Assembly (NCBI GenBank): GCA_958009055.1
Contig: OY253660.1
Coordinates: forward strand, 310,001-374,000
DNA from: Choricystis sp. odSpoLacu1
Taxonomy: Eukaryota > Chlorophyta > Trebouxiophyceae
DNA: 64,000 nucleotides
Direction of reading: 5' to 3'
Under the pieces are notes generated by a model. The model ran no database searches. It was given only the letters and a program-made list of their open reading frames with translations, and was not told where the DNA came from. Positions 49,736 through 60,704 of the stretch are shown in pieces; the first letter of the stretch is position 1; the number at the start of each line of letters is the position of its first letter. The position numbers and the translations under genes are program-made.

Positions 49736-52698
49736 CTACTTTTCCTTCTCCACGCACGCATAGTGCGCCAGCCCTCCCCCCGGCAGCAGCGCAAACGCGG
49801 CCGCCCCCAGGCGCCGCGCACAGCGGGCGCACGCGCGGTCGTCCGTCACCAGCACGCACCCCAACGCCGCCGCGTTGGCGTCGGCTCGCGTGGCCAGGCT
49901 GGCGCTGCGTGCCAGCCCACGCGACAGGGACGCCGCAGTGCGGGCTTGGCGGGCGGCGCGCAGCGTGCCCGCCACATAGGGGGCGGCATCGGCCAGCGGG
50001 GTGGCGTCGGGGAGGAGGGAGAGGGCGGCGACAGGATCCAGCGCGCTGGGGCGCCGGGCCAGCAGGCGGGCGGCGGCCGCGATGCCGGGGGCGGCGGGAG
50101 CGGCTTCGCCATCACGCTGAAGCAAAATGCGCAGCAAGTCTAGGTGGGGCGGGGAGGCGGCAGTGGGGGAGGAGGGGGGGGCTGCAGCCTCCCCTGCCGC
50201 TCGGTCAGCCAACTCTTCAGCCAGCGCGTCATCCCTCAGCTCCACTGCCGCCACGCGCAGCGCGTCCACATGCCTCCCCAACCGCCCCAGCAGCAGGGCG
50301 CGGGCGGCGGGCAGGGAGGACGGGGGGAGGAGGGCGAGCAGGCGCGCCGCGTCGAGGTGGGGGGAGGCGCGGATGAGGGCCAGCAGGCGGGCGTAGGCGG
50401 CGGGCGTCCCGGGCACAGGGTAGGAGGTGGGGGAGGGGGAGGCGTCGGCAGGGGGGGAGGCGGCAGCGCCCGCGCTCGCGGCCCCACGCGGCCCGCCCTC
50501 CGCCTCGCGCTCCAGCGCCCCCCTCGCATACAGCCCCGCCAGCTCGCCATGCCAGCGCCCCCGGTCCGCGATGCCGGCTGCCAGGGCGGCCTCCAGGTAC
50601 GGCGCCCTGAGCCGGGGCGCGGCGCCCCGCAGCACGGCCAGCGCCGCGTCGGGCGGCGGCGGCGGGCGCAGCTCGAGCAGCAGCCGCAGCCCCGCATCGT
50701 CATCAGCAGCCACGATCCAGCGGGCGTGAGCGTGCACCAGGTCTGGGCGGGCGCCACCCACGGTGTGCAGGTAGCGGGCGGCCGCCCAGGCGCCGGTGAC
50801 GCCCCGCAGGTCGGCTGCCGCGCCGGTGGGGGGCACGGGCAGCGACGCGGGCGCCGTGGACAACGCTTTCAACAAGTCCAGCGCGTCCTCGTGCCGCCCC
50901 GCGCCACGTAGCAGGGCCACGAGCTCGGCGTGGCGGCCTGCGGAGCGCAGGGAGGCTTCGCCGTGGGGGAGGGAGACGCGGTTGCCGGGCGCCCCCGCGA
51001 AGCGCAGGGCGGCCCCCGTGTCTGGGCCGACCAGCATCGCATTCAGAATGGCGGTGTCGACCGCGACCGACAGTGCGTCGGTGGTGGTGGTGTCGGGCGG
51101 GGGGGAGGGCGCGTCGCCGGCGCCGGCGGCCTCGCCACCACCACCACTCTCGCTCGACCGCCGCGCCGCGGCCAGCCGCCCCCTGAACGACAGCATGTAG
51201 GGCAGCAGCGCGGCCACCGCTTGCTCGTAGGCGGCCCCCGTGGGCTCGGGGGGGGGCGGGGGGGGGGGCGGCGCCGGCGTCGGCGGGGGCGTCCAAGCCG
51301 TCCACAAGGTCGGCCGGCGCGAGCGACGGGAACAACCTCAACAACGCCAGCACGGCGCCGCCGCCGCCCGGGTCGCCGCCGGGGAGCATGCCCAGCTGGG
51401 CCAGGGCGCCATCGTAGTCGCCCGACGAGAAGAGGGAGGCGGCGAGGCCGCGGCGCGCGCGCGCGCGAGCGCGGCGTCGCGGGCAGAGGGAGGGCCAGGC
51501 GTCAGCCCCGCCAGCACGACGGCGTCCGCGTGGTGGCCGGCTGCAGCTGCTGCGTCGGCCAGGGCGGGGGGAGGGAGCGGGGTGGCGGCCACGGCGCGGG
51601 GGCCGCCCGCGACAACGAGTGGTGACGCTGCCCCTCCGCTCGCGGCAACCGCCATGCAGGCCAGCGGCAGCGTGGCCACCGGGTCCCACGACACGTTTGC
51701 GTGCAGCAGCCTCACCTCCAAGCCACCCGGCAGGGCGGCCGCGACGAGGGGGGGGGGCGGCCGCGAGCGCCGCGGGCACGCCCGCGCCGCGCCACGCGCG
51801 CCGCGTCTGGCGCAGCAGCCGCCCTGCACCGTCCACCAGGGCGACACCGCCGTCCACGGTGATGGCGACCGATCCATCATCAAACTGGGAGGCGCAGGGG
51901 GCCGGCGGCCTGGAGGAGGAGGAGGTGGTGGCGGTGGCGGCGGGCACGGGAGGCGCGCGCACCAGCTCGGTCGGCGGACCGCAGCCGGCCGCGGCCACGC
52001 TCCACCACGCCCGCCCCACGCCAGCCGCCAGGGCGACGTCCCCCGCCCAGGCCAGGGCCGCCACCGTGTCTGGCAGTGTGACCTCCCTCCCGGGCGCAAA
52101 CTCCAGGCCGTCGTGGGAGAAGAGGAGCGCGCGCCGCTTCACGGCCACCGCGAGGCGCGGCGCGCGCCACGCAAACGCGCTCGCCCCCCGCGTGCGGGCG
52201 GCTTGGGCGACCAGGGTGAGGCCCGGCAGGCGGAACGCGGAGACGCCGTCCTCGGTGAGGGCGAGGAGGCAGTTGAGGGTGGGGGCGACCTGTGCGTGTG
52301 CGTGTGGGGGGGGGGGAGGGGGGGGGGGGGGGGTGAGGCGACGCGACGCGGCAACCGACGAGGCCACACCCACACCCCCACACACACACACTCGCCCTCA
52401 CCTCCAGCTGCATCACCCGCTTGGCCGCCACATGCGTGTACACGCCCGCCACCCGCCACGGCGGCACCGCGTCCGCGCCGACACGCTCCCCGGGCGCAGT
52501 GCGCGTGGTCGCTCCATCATCACCCCCACCCCCCCGCCTCAACAGCAGGACGGCACCCCCCGTCACTCCCACAAACACCGCGGTGTCGCCCAAGGTCGCG
52601 GCCGCGGTGACGTCGCGCCGGCCGTCGGAGAGGAGGGTGGTCGCGTCGGCGAGGCGGGTGTCGGGGCGGGTGAGGGAAACGTCGGGATCGTCCGCCAT
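49736..52698 (-). CDS. VPS39: VPS39/VAM6-like HOPS/CORVET subunit (three frame breaks)
   Basis: Exons 52402-52698 and 49736-52289 (phase 0), about 948 residues after frame correction. N-terminal CNH beta-propeller (VAPTLNCLLALTEDGVSAFRL, then strands to about 400), helical clathrin-type repeats (HAELVALLRGAGRHEDALDLL) and the C-terminal zinc segment ACARCARRLGAAAFALLPGG…HYAC typical of VPS39/TRAP1 proteins. Frame changes fall at the G10 run 51748-51757, the GC run 51453-51465 and the G9/G11 run 51248-51268, each as surplus bases. HOPS tethers late endosomes to vacuoles through Rab7. Coding quality is uniform on both sides of each break. Confidence 0.82.
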
Positions 52699-52967
52699 TG
52701 TGGGTACGCGTGTGTGTGCGTGTGCGCTCGGGCTGCCGCAGACAACGGCTGGAGCCCCACCGCCTTTGTGGGGGCGTGCCCGCGACGCGCAGAGACGCGC
52801 GGAAAAGAAAAAGGACTGGGTGCTGGTTTTGGCATCGCTTCACTCCGCAAAAACTCGACGCGGCCGCGCCGGCCCCCCGCATTTCATTCGACCCGCGACC
52901 CCCACTCTGAACGGCGCCTCTGCTGCACGAGAGGGTGTGCACTCGGTGACTCAGCGTCCGCACCGTC

Positions 52968-54198
52968 ATGATCGTCGGCCGCTCGACGTGCCGCCCGCGC
53001 GGCGCCCCGATGGGCCCCCTTTTGCTGCCGCGCCCGCCGCGTCTGCTACCCCGTCCCTTAATCCGTCGCCACACACACGTGCACACACACGCTGCCGCCG
53101 CGGTGCCCGTGCTGGACGACGGCAGCAGTGACCAGGCCGAGTTGGCGGTCGCCTCTGACGAAGTCACTGACCGCGCCTCCCTCCTGACCTGCGCCGCCAC
53201 CGCTGCCAGCGTCATGTACCGCTTCTCGAGACCACACACCATCCTGGGCACCACGGTCAGCGTGCTGTCTGTGTCCACGTTGGCGCTGGGGCCTGGGCAG
53301 TTGACAGCGTGCGTCGCCGTGCGCGTGGGCGCTGCCCTGGCAGCCGCGCTGGCGATGAACGTGTGCATCGTGGGTGTCAACCAGGTGTACGATGTGGAGA
53401 TTGACAGGGTGAGCTGTTTGGATGTGGGGGGGGGGGGGGAAGGCGGCAGGAAGGAGGTGTGTGTTTTTTTGGCCCTCTCTCCTGATCCACCCCCCACACC
53501 TCCCACAGGTCAACAAACCCTACCTCCCCATCCCCGCGGGCGACATGACGGCCGCCGACGCCGCCCGCGTGTCCGCGGCAGCGGGGGCCGCCTCCCTGGC
53601 CCTGGGCGCGGCAACGCGGTCGCCTGCTCTCGTCGTCACGCTCGCCGCCTCCCTGGCCCTGGGCCTCGCCTACAGCGCCGACCACCCCCTGCTCCGCTGG
53701 AAACGGTTTCCCGCGGCGGCGGCGGGCTGCATCCTGGCCGTGCGCGCCGTGATTGTGCAGGCAGGGTTTTATGCACACGCTTTGGCTGCAGCCTCGTTGC
53801 CCCTGCCGCCCGTCCCTCCCACTCCCCTCGTGTTTGCGGTGGCCATGATGTTGGTCTTCTCCATCGCCATCGCCCTGTTGAAGGATGTGCCTGACGCCGC
53901 GGGCGACGCGGCTGCGGGTGTGCGCACGCTGACCGTGCGAGCGGGAGCGGCCTCCGTGTTTCACGGCGCCTCTGCCTTGCTCACAACCGCCTACGCGGCC
54001 GCCATCGCGTTTGCGTTCACGAGGCCGCCTGGGCCCGCCCGGCTGGTGGCGGCGGTCGCTCACGCGGCGGTGGGGACTGCGCTGGCGGTCGGCGCATCTC
54101 GCGTCGACACAGCCTCCCCTGCCGCCACCTACAAGTTTTACATGCGGGTGTGGGCGGCATTCTACCTGGAGTATATGTTGGTGCCTCTGTTTCGGTAG
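52968..54198 (+). CDS. VTE2: homogentisate phytyltransferase (tocopherol synthesis), plastid
   Basis: Exons 52968-53408 and 53509-54198 (phase 0) give 376 residues. An Arg-rich leader (MIVGRSTCRPRGAPMGPLLL, then RPPRLLPRPLIRR) is a transit peptide. UbiA-type prenyltransferase motifs follow: FSRPHTILGT, first Asp-rich NQVYDVEIDRVNKPYLP, second KDVPDAAGDAAAG, plus eight or so hydrophobic helices and the end FYMRVWAAFYLEYMLVPLFR. It condenses homogentisate with phytyl diphosphate in the plastid envelope. HST (plastoquinone) is the alternative; the KDVPD and VNKPYLP forms favour HPT. Confidence 0.88.
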
Positions 54199-54337
54199 CA
54201 AGGAGAGAGTTGAGAGAAGTTGAGTGAGAGACTTTTTTTTATGTTTGCTGGTTGAAACACACACAAAAAAAATGACCTGCCAGATCGTTTTTTCTTTCCT
54301 GATAAGTTTGCATACACACGCTGTGCGTGTCTCCCTT

Positions 54338-55348
54338 TCACACGCCACGCACCAAGTCCACCGCCGTTGCCGCAGCAAACACCAGGAAGAGGGACCCCCC
54401 CACATACGCGACCGTGCGTTCGCTCACGCGCGACGCCAGCGCCCCCCCTCCCGCCACCGCCAACGCGGTGGCCACGCCGTGGCCGGCGACCGCGCCCAGC
54501 ACCACGCCCGCCGGGTCGGAGGCGGCGGCCAGGGCGATGGTGGCGAGGAAGGATTTGTCGCCCCACTCGGCGGCAAAGACGAGAGCAAACGTAGATGCAA
54601 TGAGAGCAAGCGCACTCGCCCCATCCCCGCCCAACGACAGCACACTGTCCTCTGCCTCTTCTTTCTCTTCGGCCGCGGTGGCTTCCGCGTCGGCTGCAGA
54701 CGCGAGAGTGCGGAGACCGAACAGAACCAGGAGGGCGCAGGCCAGCAGGTCGTCGACGGGGAGGCCGGCGAGGCCAGGGACGAGGCCGTCCAGGGAGTGC
54801 AGGGTGCGTCCGAGGCCGACCTAGGAGGTGGGAGGGTGGGGGTGGGGTGTGTGTTTTGGTCCGACTGCGCGTTGTCGCAAAAAAAATACCGCCTCTCGTC
54901 GCCTCTCAACCCACACTCCCACATATAGACAAACAGCCGGTACGCTCCCTTCTCTTACCGAAATGACTGTCATCACCGCCAGCGCGCCAAACGTGCCCGC
55001 AAACACGGCGCCCTTGGGCCGTTTCAGCGCCAACAACAACGCGATGAAGAATGTTTTGTCCCCCAACTCGGAGAACAGGATCAACAGGAAGCCCGAGACG
55101 GCGCCCTCGACGAAGGGGGAGTCGCCCAGGACGCCCGGGATTTTGATCAAGGAGGTGGGGGAGGGTGCGACGTCGGCTAGCGTGGCCAAAGCTGCGGGGG
55201 CGGCGGTTACCACGCTGTGCGCCACATCCAGCAATGACGCGGACGCGGGGGTGGCGAGGCGGCGTCGTGCGATGTGGCGGGGGCGACGAGGTGTGCCGAC
55301 CGTGGTGGGGCGCACCGCGCGTGTCGGGAGGGACCGGGACGTGCGCAT
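54338..55348 (-). CDS. GDT1/PAM71-like plastid Mn/Ca transporter (UPF0016)
   Basis: Exons 54959-55348 and 54338-54820 (phase 0) give 290 residues. An Arg/Thr/Ala-rich leader (MRTSRSLPTRAVRPTTVGTP) suggests plastid import. The UPF0016 signature E-phi-G-D-K-(T/S) occurs twice, ELGDKTFFIALLLA and AEWGDKSFLATIALA, within two repeats of three membrane helices. A charged loop EATAAEEKEEAED lies between. The family exports Mn2+/Ca2+; PAM71 loads thylakoid Mn for photosystem II and CMT1 works in the envelope. Which of these is meant cannot be told. Confidence 0.87.
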
Positions 55349-55571
55349 TGTGCTGTCGTCCGCCCGATGCGAGGAAAGACACGGGCTGTGATTGCGGTGT
55401 GTGTGTGTGTGGGCGCACGACGCACACGCGGCGACCCCACTACAACACGCACGAGAGAGAAACAAACGTGTGTGGGTGCAGGCGAGAGAAAAACGAAAGA
55501 CTCTCAGAAGCGCTGTTGACTTTTGTTTGTTTTTCTTCTCCGTCGACCCCCTCTCGACACCACACAAAACC

Positions 55572-56464
55572 ATGCTGACCCGCCCCACACCGGTGAGCGA
55601 CGGACGTGGCACGTGGGACGAGCTTGCGCATGCGGGCGGGTGGGAAAGGGCAGGGGTGCAATGGGCGCGGGCAGCCAAAGGGGAGGGCCAGGCGTGCGTT
55701 TTTGCCAGACGGCGGCCGCCGACGTTTTGCACATTCCGCCACGTGCCGACGGCCGGCTGACCCACCGCCCCCCACACAACACGCACACACACACACAGCT
55801 CACCGCCGCCCGCCCCCTGGTGCGCGCGCCCCGCGCGCCCACGCCGGCGCTGCGCCGCGCGGTCGCGCCGCGCGCGGCGACGGTCGCTGCCCAGGTAAGA
55901 ATGAGGGAGGAGAGGGCAGGAGGGGAGCCGGGTGCGCGCGGCAGGGTTATCGCACGCACGCTGTGCGTGCGAGGGAGGCGGGCAATGCGCGTGGAGGGCG
56001 CGCTGAGGAGGGCGCAGAGAGAACGGCAGCTCACAATTTTTGCCTTCCTCTCTCCATAGGCCGACGCCGACGCGGAAGCCCCCCCCGCCGCCGCCGCCGC
56101 CCCCGTCGACGCCACGCCCTCCTCCCCGCCCGCGGCCGACACCCCGGCCGCCGCCACCACCGGCCCCCGCTTCGCCCTCACCTTTCTCTGGCTGGAGAAA
56201 AACGTGGGCGTGGCAGTGGACGCCATCTATGGCGCACGCGACGCGCGGTCCCCCCTCACCGAGTTCTACATGTGGCCCCGCAAGGATGCGTGGGAGGAGC
56301 TGAAGACCGCGCTGGAGGCGCGCCCCTGGGTGCCGGAGCGGGAGCGGGTGCTGCTGCTCAACCGCGCGACGGAGGTCATCAACTTTTGGCAGGATGAGGG
56401 CGCCAAGCACACGGTGGACGACGCGCGGGCCGCGTTCCCGGACTGCACGTTTTCGTCGGCTTGA
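55572..56464 (+). CDS. PSRP3: plastid ribosomal protein PSRP-3 (Ycf65-like)
   Basis: Exons 55572-55592, 55799-55894 and 56060-56464 (all phase 0) give 173 residues. Exons 1-2 encode an Arg/Ala-rich transit peptide ([20 protein letters not shown]). After an Ala/Pro linker the Ycf65 domain is complete: [41 protein letters not shown] and [14 protein letters not shown]. It is a small-subunit protein of plastid and cyanobacterial 70S ribosomes, encoded in the plastid of red algae but in the nucleus of green plants. This supports a green-lineage origin. It is divergent from the PAM71-like gene. Confidence 0.92.
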
Positions 56465-56923
56465 GATGAAGTGTGGAGGGCGACAGCGAGTACTTGCTGG
56501 CGTTTTTGTTCAACACCCTTTTTTTCCACCCTCTTTCCCCTCCCCCCCCGTCTTTTTTTGTGTCCTTGTTTCGTTTTTGGCGTGAAAGAGAGTGTTTGTG
56601 AAAGCAAAGAGAGAGAGAGAGAGAGGCGCTGGCGAATTGCGGGCAAGGGGGTGTAAACGGTTTTTGAGAGCCGTTTTTTCCTTCATTTGTTGGTTTGTCA
56701 CTCTCTCCACCGGAGGTCACCGTGATGTTGGTTTTACATTGTATGTGTGTTGGAAACAAAGGAAGAGTGGTGGCACATTGCGTTTGGGTGATGAACAAGT
56801 GTGATCAAAATAAAAACAGTTTTGATCAAAAAATGTATGACGAATAAAAAATGTGAGGGACAGGCCTGATACCACCAGCCCGCCCGTCGCCCTCCCTGAA
56901 AGAAACAGTGGTGTTTCATTCCT
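56465..56923. other. convergent intergenic spacer with hairpin
   Basis: A 459-base AT-richer spacer between the stops of PSRP-3 and the F-box gene. It has C/T-rich and GA-repeat (near 56610) stretches and TGTAA at about 56653. An inverted repeat, TGATCAAAA (56802-56810) … TTTTGATCA (56820-56828), has a 9-base loop. No protein-coding content is seen. Confidence 0.5.
56802..56828. repeat. 9-base inverted repeat with 9-base loop
   Basis: Arms TGATCAAAA and TTTTGATCA are exact reverse complements. It lies at convergent 3' ends in AT-rich sequence, so it may be transcribed from either side as a hairpin. Confidence 0.7.
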
Positions 56924-58660
56924 TCACGCCTTGCCCAGCGCGCGCACCGGGCGCGGCCGCCCGCGCGTCCTCCCCGCCGCGTCCAGGGCGGCCAGGGACG
57001 CGTCCCACGCAGCCAGGTCGGCTTCACTTGGCCGCCGCACCCCGCCCACGAAGCCGTAGGCGGGGTCACCATTGACTGGGGCGGCGGCCACACGAGCCCG
57101 CCGCACACCCGGGGCGGGCGGCGCAGCCAGCGGCACGCACACCGTGCGCCAGGGCGAGTCGTCGCCATACTGGTCAAAGGAGACGTCGACAGAAGCGGTG
57201 AAGGTGGGTGGGGAGGAGGGGTCGGTCGCCTCGCCAGGGGGCACAGTCAAAGGGGACACGTCTCCGTGCACCGCCTCGACCACGCCCAGCCACCAGCCGT
57301 AAGGGTGGCCCTTGGCCGCCTTCCACTGCACTTCGACGGGGTCGCCAGGGGCGAGTGGCGCGAGAGGGCCGGCAGGCCTGTCGGCGCGGAGGGCAGACCC
57401 AGCGGGCGCCGCGCGCAGGCGGGGGGCAGTCACGCCCGCCTCCACGGCGGCGACGCCGCCCATGGGGAGGTAGGTGGCGCAAAAGGTGGCGGGCTCGTCC
57501 GGGGTGCGAGGCAGGCCCGACCGGCGGGGGGGAGGGGGAGGGGGAGCAGGCGCGGACGCCGCGCCGCGGCCGCGGCCAGCGGCAGCGGCCGCCGTCTTGC
57601 CCGCCTGCCGAGCCGCGGGCAGGGACGGCGGCAGCAGGGATGGGCGGGCGGGGGCGGCCGCGGACGCGGGGGAGGGCGCCGCGGCAGCGTCCCCGCCCAG
57701 CACCACGTCAGCATCGTACGCGCTCATCAGAAAGTCTTCCGCCAGGTTGTCGGCCTGTGGTGTTCGAGGGGAGTGTGGGTCGTGGGCACGCGGTGGCGGC
57801 GGTGGGCGTAGGTGGGTCGGGGCCATGGGGCGATATGCTCCTCACCACGCACGCCCCTTCACCGCCTACTCTCTCTCTCTCTCTCTCTCTCACCTCGCGG
57901 TTGAGCACCTGTGCCCGGAAGGGCAGCCCCCCCGCCAGCGCGGCCAGGCGCGACCGCGCGGAGGTCGCGGTGCGCGCCCACGGCGGCGGTGCCGCGTCGA
58001 GGAGAGCCGCGACGCCCGGCAGGGCGGTGTCCATGGCGGCGGCCCAGGGGGCGTCGTCTTCGGCGGCGGCTGCCAGGGCGGTGCAGGTGCAGGCGACTGT
58101 GTGGGCGGGAAAGTGGGGGAGGGAAGGCGGGGGTTCGCGCGCAGCGTCGTAAGAGCGGGGCGCTGCGCGCGCGCGGGGTACGCAAACGGGCGTCCCGTTT
58201 TGCCCCCTGTTTCTCCCGTGCGACAGAGACAGAGCTATGTCCGGCCGTCACAGGGAGGGTCGGGGGTCCGTCCAAGACTGTGAGCAGGCGCGGGAGGCGG
58301 GGCGCGCGCGCGCGCGGAAGTGTTTCGAACCAATGCCTCCCCCGAACACCAACAAAAAAAACTGCCGCCCGCCTGCGCCCGCGCCAGCGCTCCCGCGCGC
58401 GACACGCACGGCAGCGCGAGGTGTCGCCACAGTCCCGGCGACCGCGCCACACGCGCCAACCGCCGCCCCCCCACACACACCCCACACGCACCTGCAGCCA
58501 GCGACCGCGGGCAGCGCACACGCTGCAGACACTCCCACACCACATCGTTGGGCAGGTCCAGCAGCGTGACGCCGCTGTCTGGGCGACGCCGCTTGGTGGG
58601 GCGGCGGGGGGGCTGCATGAACTCGGCGAGGCAAGCCAAAAGGCGGGGGAGCCAGGGCAT
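56924..58660 (-). CDS. F-box protein with a C-terminal SH3/Tudor-like domain
   Basis: Exons 58492-58660, 57894-58096 and 56924-57754 give 400 residues with frame kept at each junction. F-box at about 32-70 (VTLLDLPNDVVWECLQRVRC, then SLAAVACTCTALAAAAED, W). A Pro/Ala linker precedes a C-terminal module, DPVEVQWKAAKGHPYGWWLGVVEAV … VSFDQYGDDSPWRTV, a beta-rich pattern like Tudor/agenet or small SH3 folds. It presumably serves as an SCF ubiquitin-ligase receptor. An alternative start at 58618 (MQPPRRPTKRRR) would drop 14 residues. One intron donor is followed by a long GA repeat. Confidence 0.7.
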
Positions 58661-58772
58661 GGACGCAGGTGTCCAGACGCGAGAGGTGTGTGAGGAGGGC
58701 CCGTCCTACCACTCTCGCGCTCCCACGCCTTGCTCTGTTTGAATTGGGCGGCGCGCGCGCCGCCCGACTCCG

Positions 58773-59743
58773 ATGACGCCCCCCCCCGACACAGCTGCCT
58801 CCCTGCTGCACCAGGTGGCGCTCTCCGGCGCCGCGGTCAGCGTGGCCAACACGTGCACCATTCCACTCGACGTGCTGAAAGTCAGGCTGCAGCTCCAGCC
58901 GCAGAAGCTGGGCCTGGTGAGTGTGGAGGGCAAGAGGAGGCGTGTGTGTGTGTGTGTGTGTGTGTGGAAGAGAGGCGTGTGTCGGGGACGCCAACCACAC
59001 ATCATGGTCTCCCTCCCCCACAGTTTCGCACCGCGTCCACTATCCTGCGCACCGAGGGAGCGGCCGCCTTCTTCTCCGGCCTGGGCCCCGCGTTAGGGCG
59101 GGGCATCACATACGGGGGCACTCGCCTGGGCTGCTACCCCGAGATAAAGCACGCCCTCACGCAGAGCACGCCGCTGGCGCCAGCCGGGGCGGGCGTCGCG
59201 GCGGGCGCGCTCTCAGGCGTCACTGCAGCACTGCTCACCAACCCGCTCGACCTGCTGAAGACACGTGTGCAAGCGCCCCGGCCGCCAGGCGTGCCGCGGC
59301 CGACAGCGGCGGCCGCGTTTCGGTATGTGCTGGCAACCGGCGGCGTGCGCGGTCTCTGGGCGGGCACCGCGCCCTCGGCCGCTCGGGCGGCGGTGCAGAC
59401 TGCGTCCCAGTGCGGCGCGTACGATGCCTCCAAGCGAGTTCTGCTGCGCGTCGCAGGCGTGGACGACGGCCCAACAGCCCACCTGGCTGCGTCAGCAGTC
59501 ACAGGGCTTGTCGTGACGACGACAACTGCCCCCTTTGACGTCGTCAAGGTGAGTATAATGAATGCTGCAGCATCTACACGTGTCTCTCCACTCACCGCGG
59601 CCGCCGACCTGGTGCGGGCAGAGGGTTTTCCTGCGCTGTGGAAGGGGTGGACGGCTCAGTACGCGCGGCTTGGCCCTCAGTCGGTGATCACGTTTGTCGT
59701 GCTGGAGGAGTTGAGGCGAGCGGCGGGGCTGGAGGCTTTGTAG
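58773..59743 (+). CDS. mitochondrial carrier family protein (UCP/dicarboxylate type)
   Basis: Exons 58773-58916 and 59024-59743 (phase 0) give 287 residues. Three repeats, each with the carrier signature: PLDVLKVRLQ (about 29), PLDLLKTRVQ (about 133), PFDVVKVSIM (about 222). Aromatic-belt segments such as FFSGLGPALGRGITYGGTRLGCYPEIK and LWAGTAPSAARAAVQTASQCGAYDASK match plant uncoupling and dicarboxylate carriers. It exchanges organic acids or protons across the inner mitochondrial membrane. The frame continues through a GTGAGTATAA at 59549, so that site is not used as a donor. Confidence 0.88.
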
Positions 59744-59913
59744 AGGTGGAGTGTAACTAACGAAGTGATAGATTGTGAACACGGTGAGAGGCGGGCGGTC
59801 GGGTTAGGAGGAGGTGAGAGTGAAAAAGAAAAAACAGTGTCCCTCACAAAAAAAAAAAACGCCTGCTTTTTGTCCACCCGCCTCGCACACTCGCGCGCGC
59901 ACCCACGCAGGAG

Positions 59914-60485
59914 ATGACATCCGTCATGGCCAGCCTGTGCGCGGCTGTGGAGGCGTGCGTGGGGGGTTGCTGCGGCTCGTGGTAAGAGAGACATTGCAAT
60001 GGCGCGCCCTCTCTCTTCTCGCCTCTCTCCCGCCTCCCTCACCCGACATTACACACTCCACACACAGCCGTCGTCACCGTCCGTCCGCACGAGGGTCCGC
60101 GCTGGTGGACTCGCCGGCCCGCGCCGCGCCGCGCGCCTACTCCCCGCCACGCACCACCGCACCACTCTCGCCTCCACCCTCCACCAGCGACCGCGACCCC
60201 CTGCTCGCGCACGGTGGGACGCCCTCATTGCCCCAACCATTTGACCGCCCCCTGGCACGAGGCCTGCAGGTGCCAGGCGGCTCCAGCGATGGCGACGACG
60301 ACGACAACGTGTGCCCGACCTGTCTGAGCCGTTTCACGCCCGCCAACCCCAAGACTTTCTTAGACTGCGGCCACGCTTTCCATCTTAGCTGTCATTTGGA
60401 GTGGGAGGAGAGGTGTGGGTCTGTGGGGGCGCCCGCGGTGACGTGCCCCGTGTGCGCCGCTCCGACGCGCGAGAGTGTCGGCTGA
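59914..60485 (+). CDS. RING-H2 E3 ubiquitin ligase, RHB1A-like
   Basis: Exons 59914-59981 and 60068-60485 (phase 2) give 161 residues. The N-terminus has a Cys-rich patch (VGGCCGSWC-like), potentially acylated. A Pro/Ser/Arg linker precedes a C-terminal RING-H2: VCPTCLSRFTPANPKTFLDCGHAFHLSCHLEWEERC, then TCPVC. The phrase NPK…C.HxFHLSC.LEW.ER is that of plant RHB1A/At3g02290-type ligases. Probably a membrane-associated E3. Confidence 0.8.
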
Positions 60486-60704
60486 TGCGGAGGAGAGTTT
60501 TTTTTGGGAGGCGGAGGCTGGGGGGCTGCTGCTGCGTTGTAGACACACACTGTGGGTCTGTAGAATACACACTGTGGGGGGGGTGAGCGAGAGCGGGTGT
60601 GATGCACTTGATTTTTAACGGAGACGAAGAAAAACGATAAGCCAAAAACCAGCGCCACACTCTTTTCAGTCGTTCCTTTGCCCCCCCACACCCTCCTACA
60701 GATC

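Noticed and set aside
54821..56410. 529-codon minus-strand frame over PAM71 and PSRP-3
   Set aside because: Only residues of the first PAM71 exon within it are real; the rest crosses the divergent promoter and PSRP-3.
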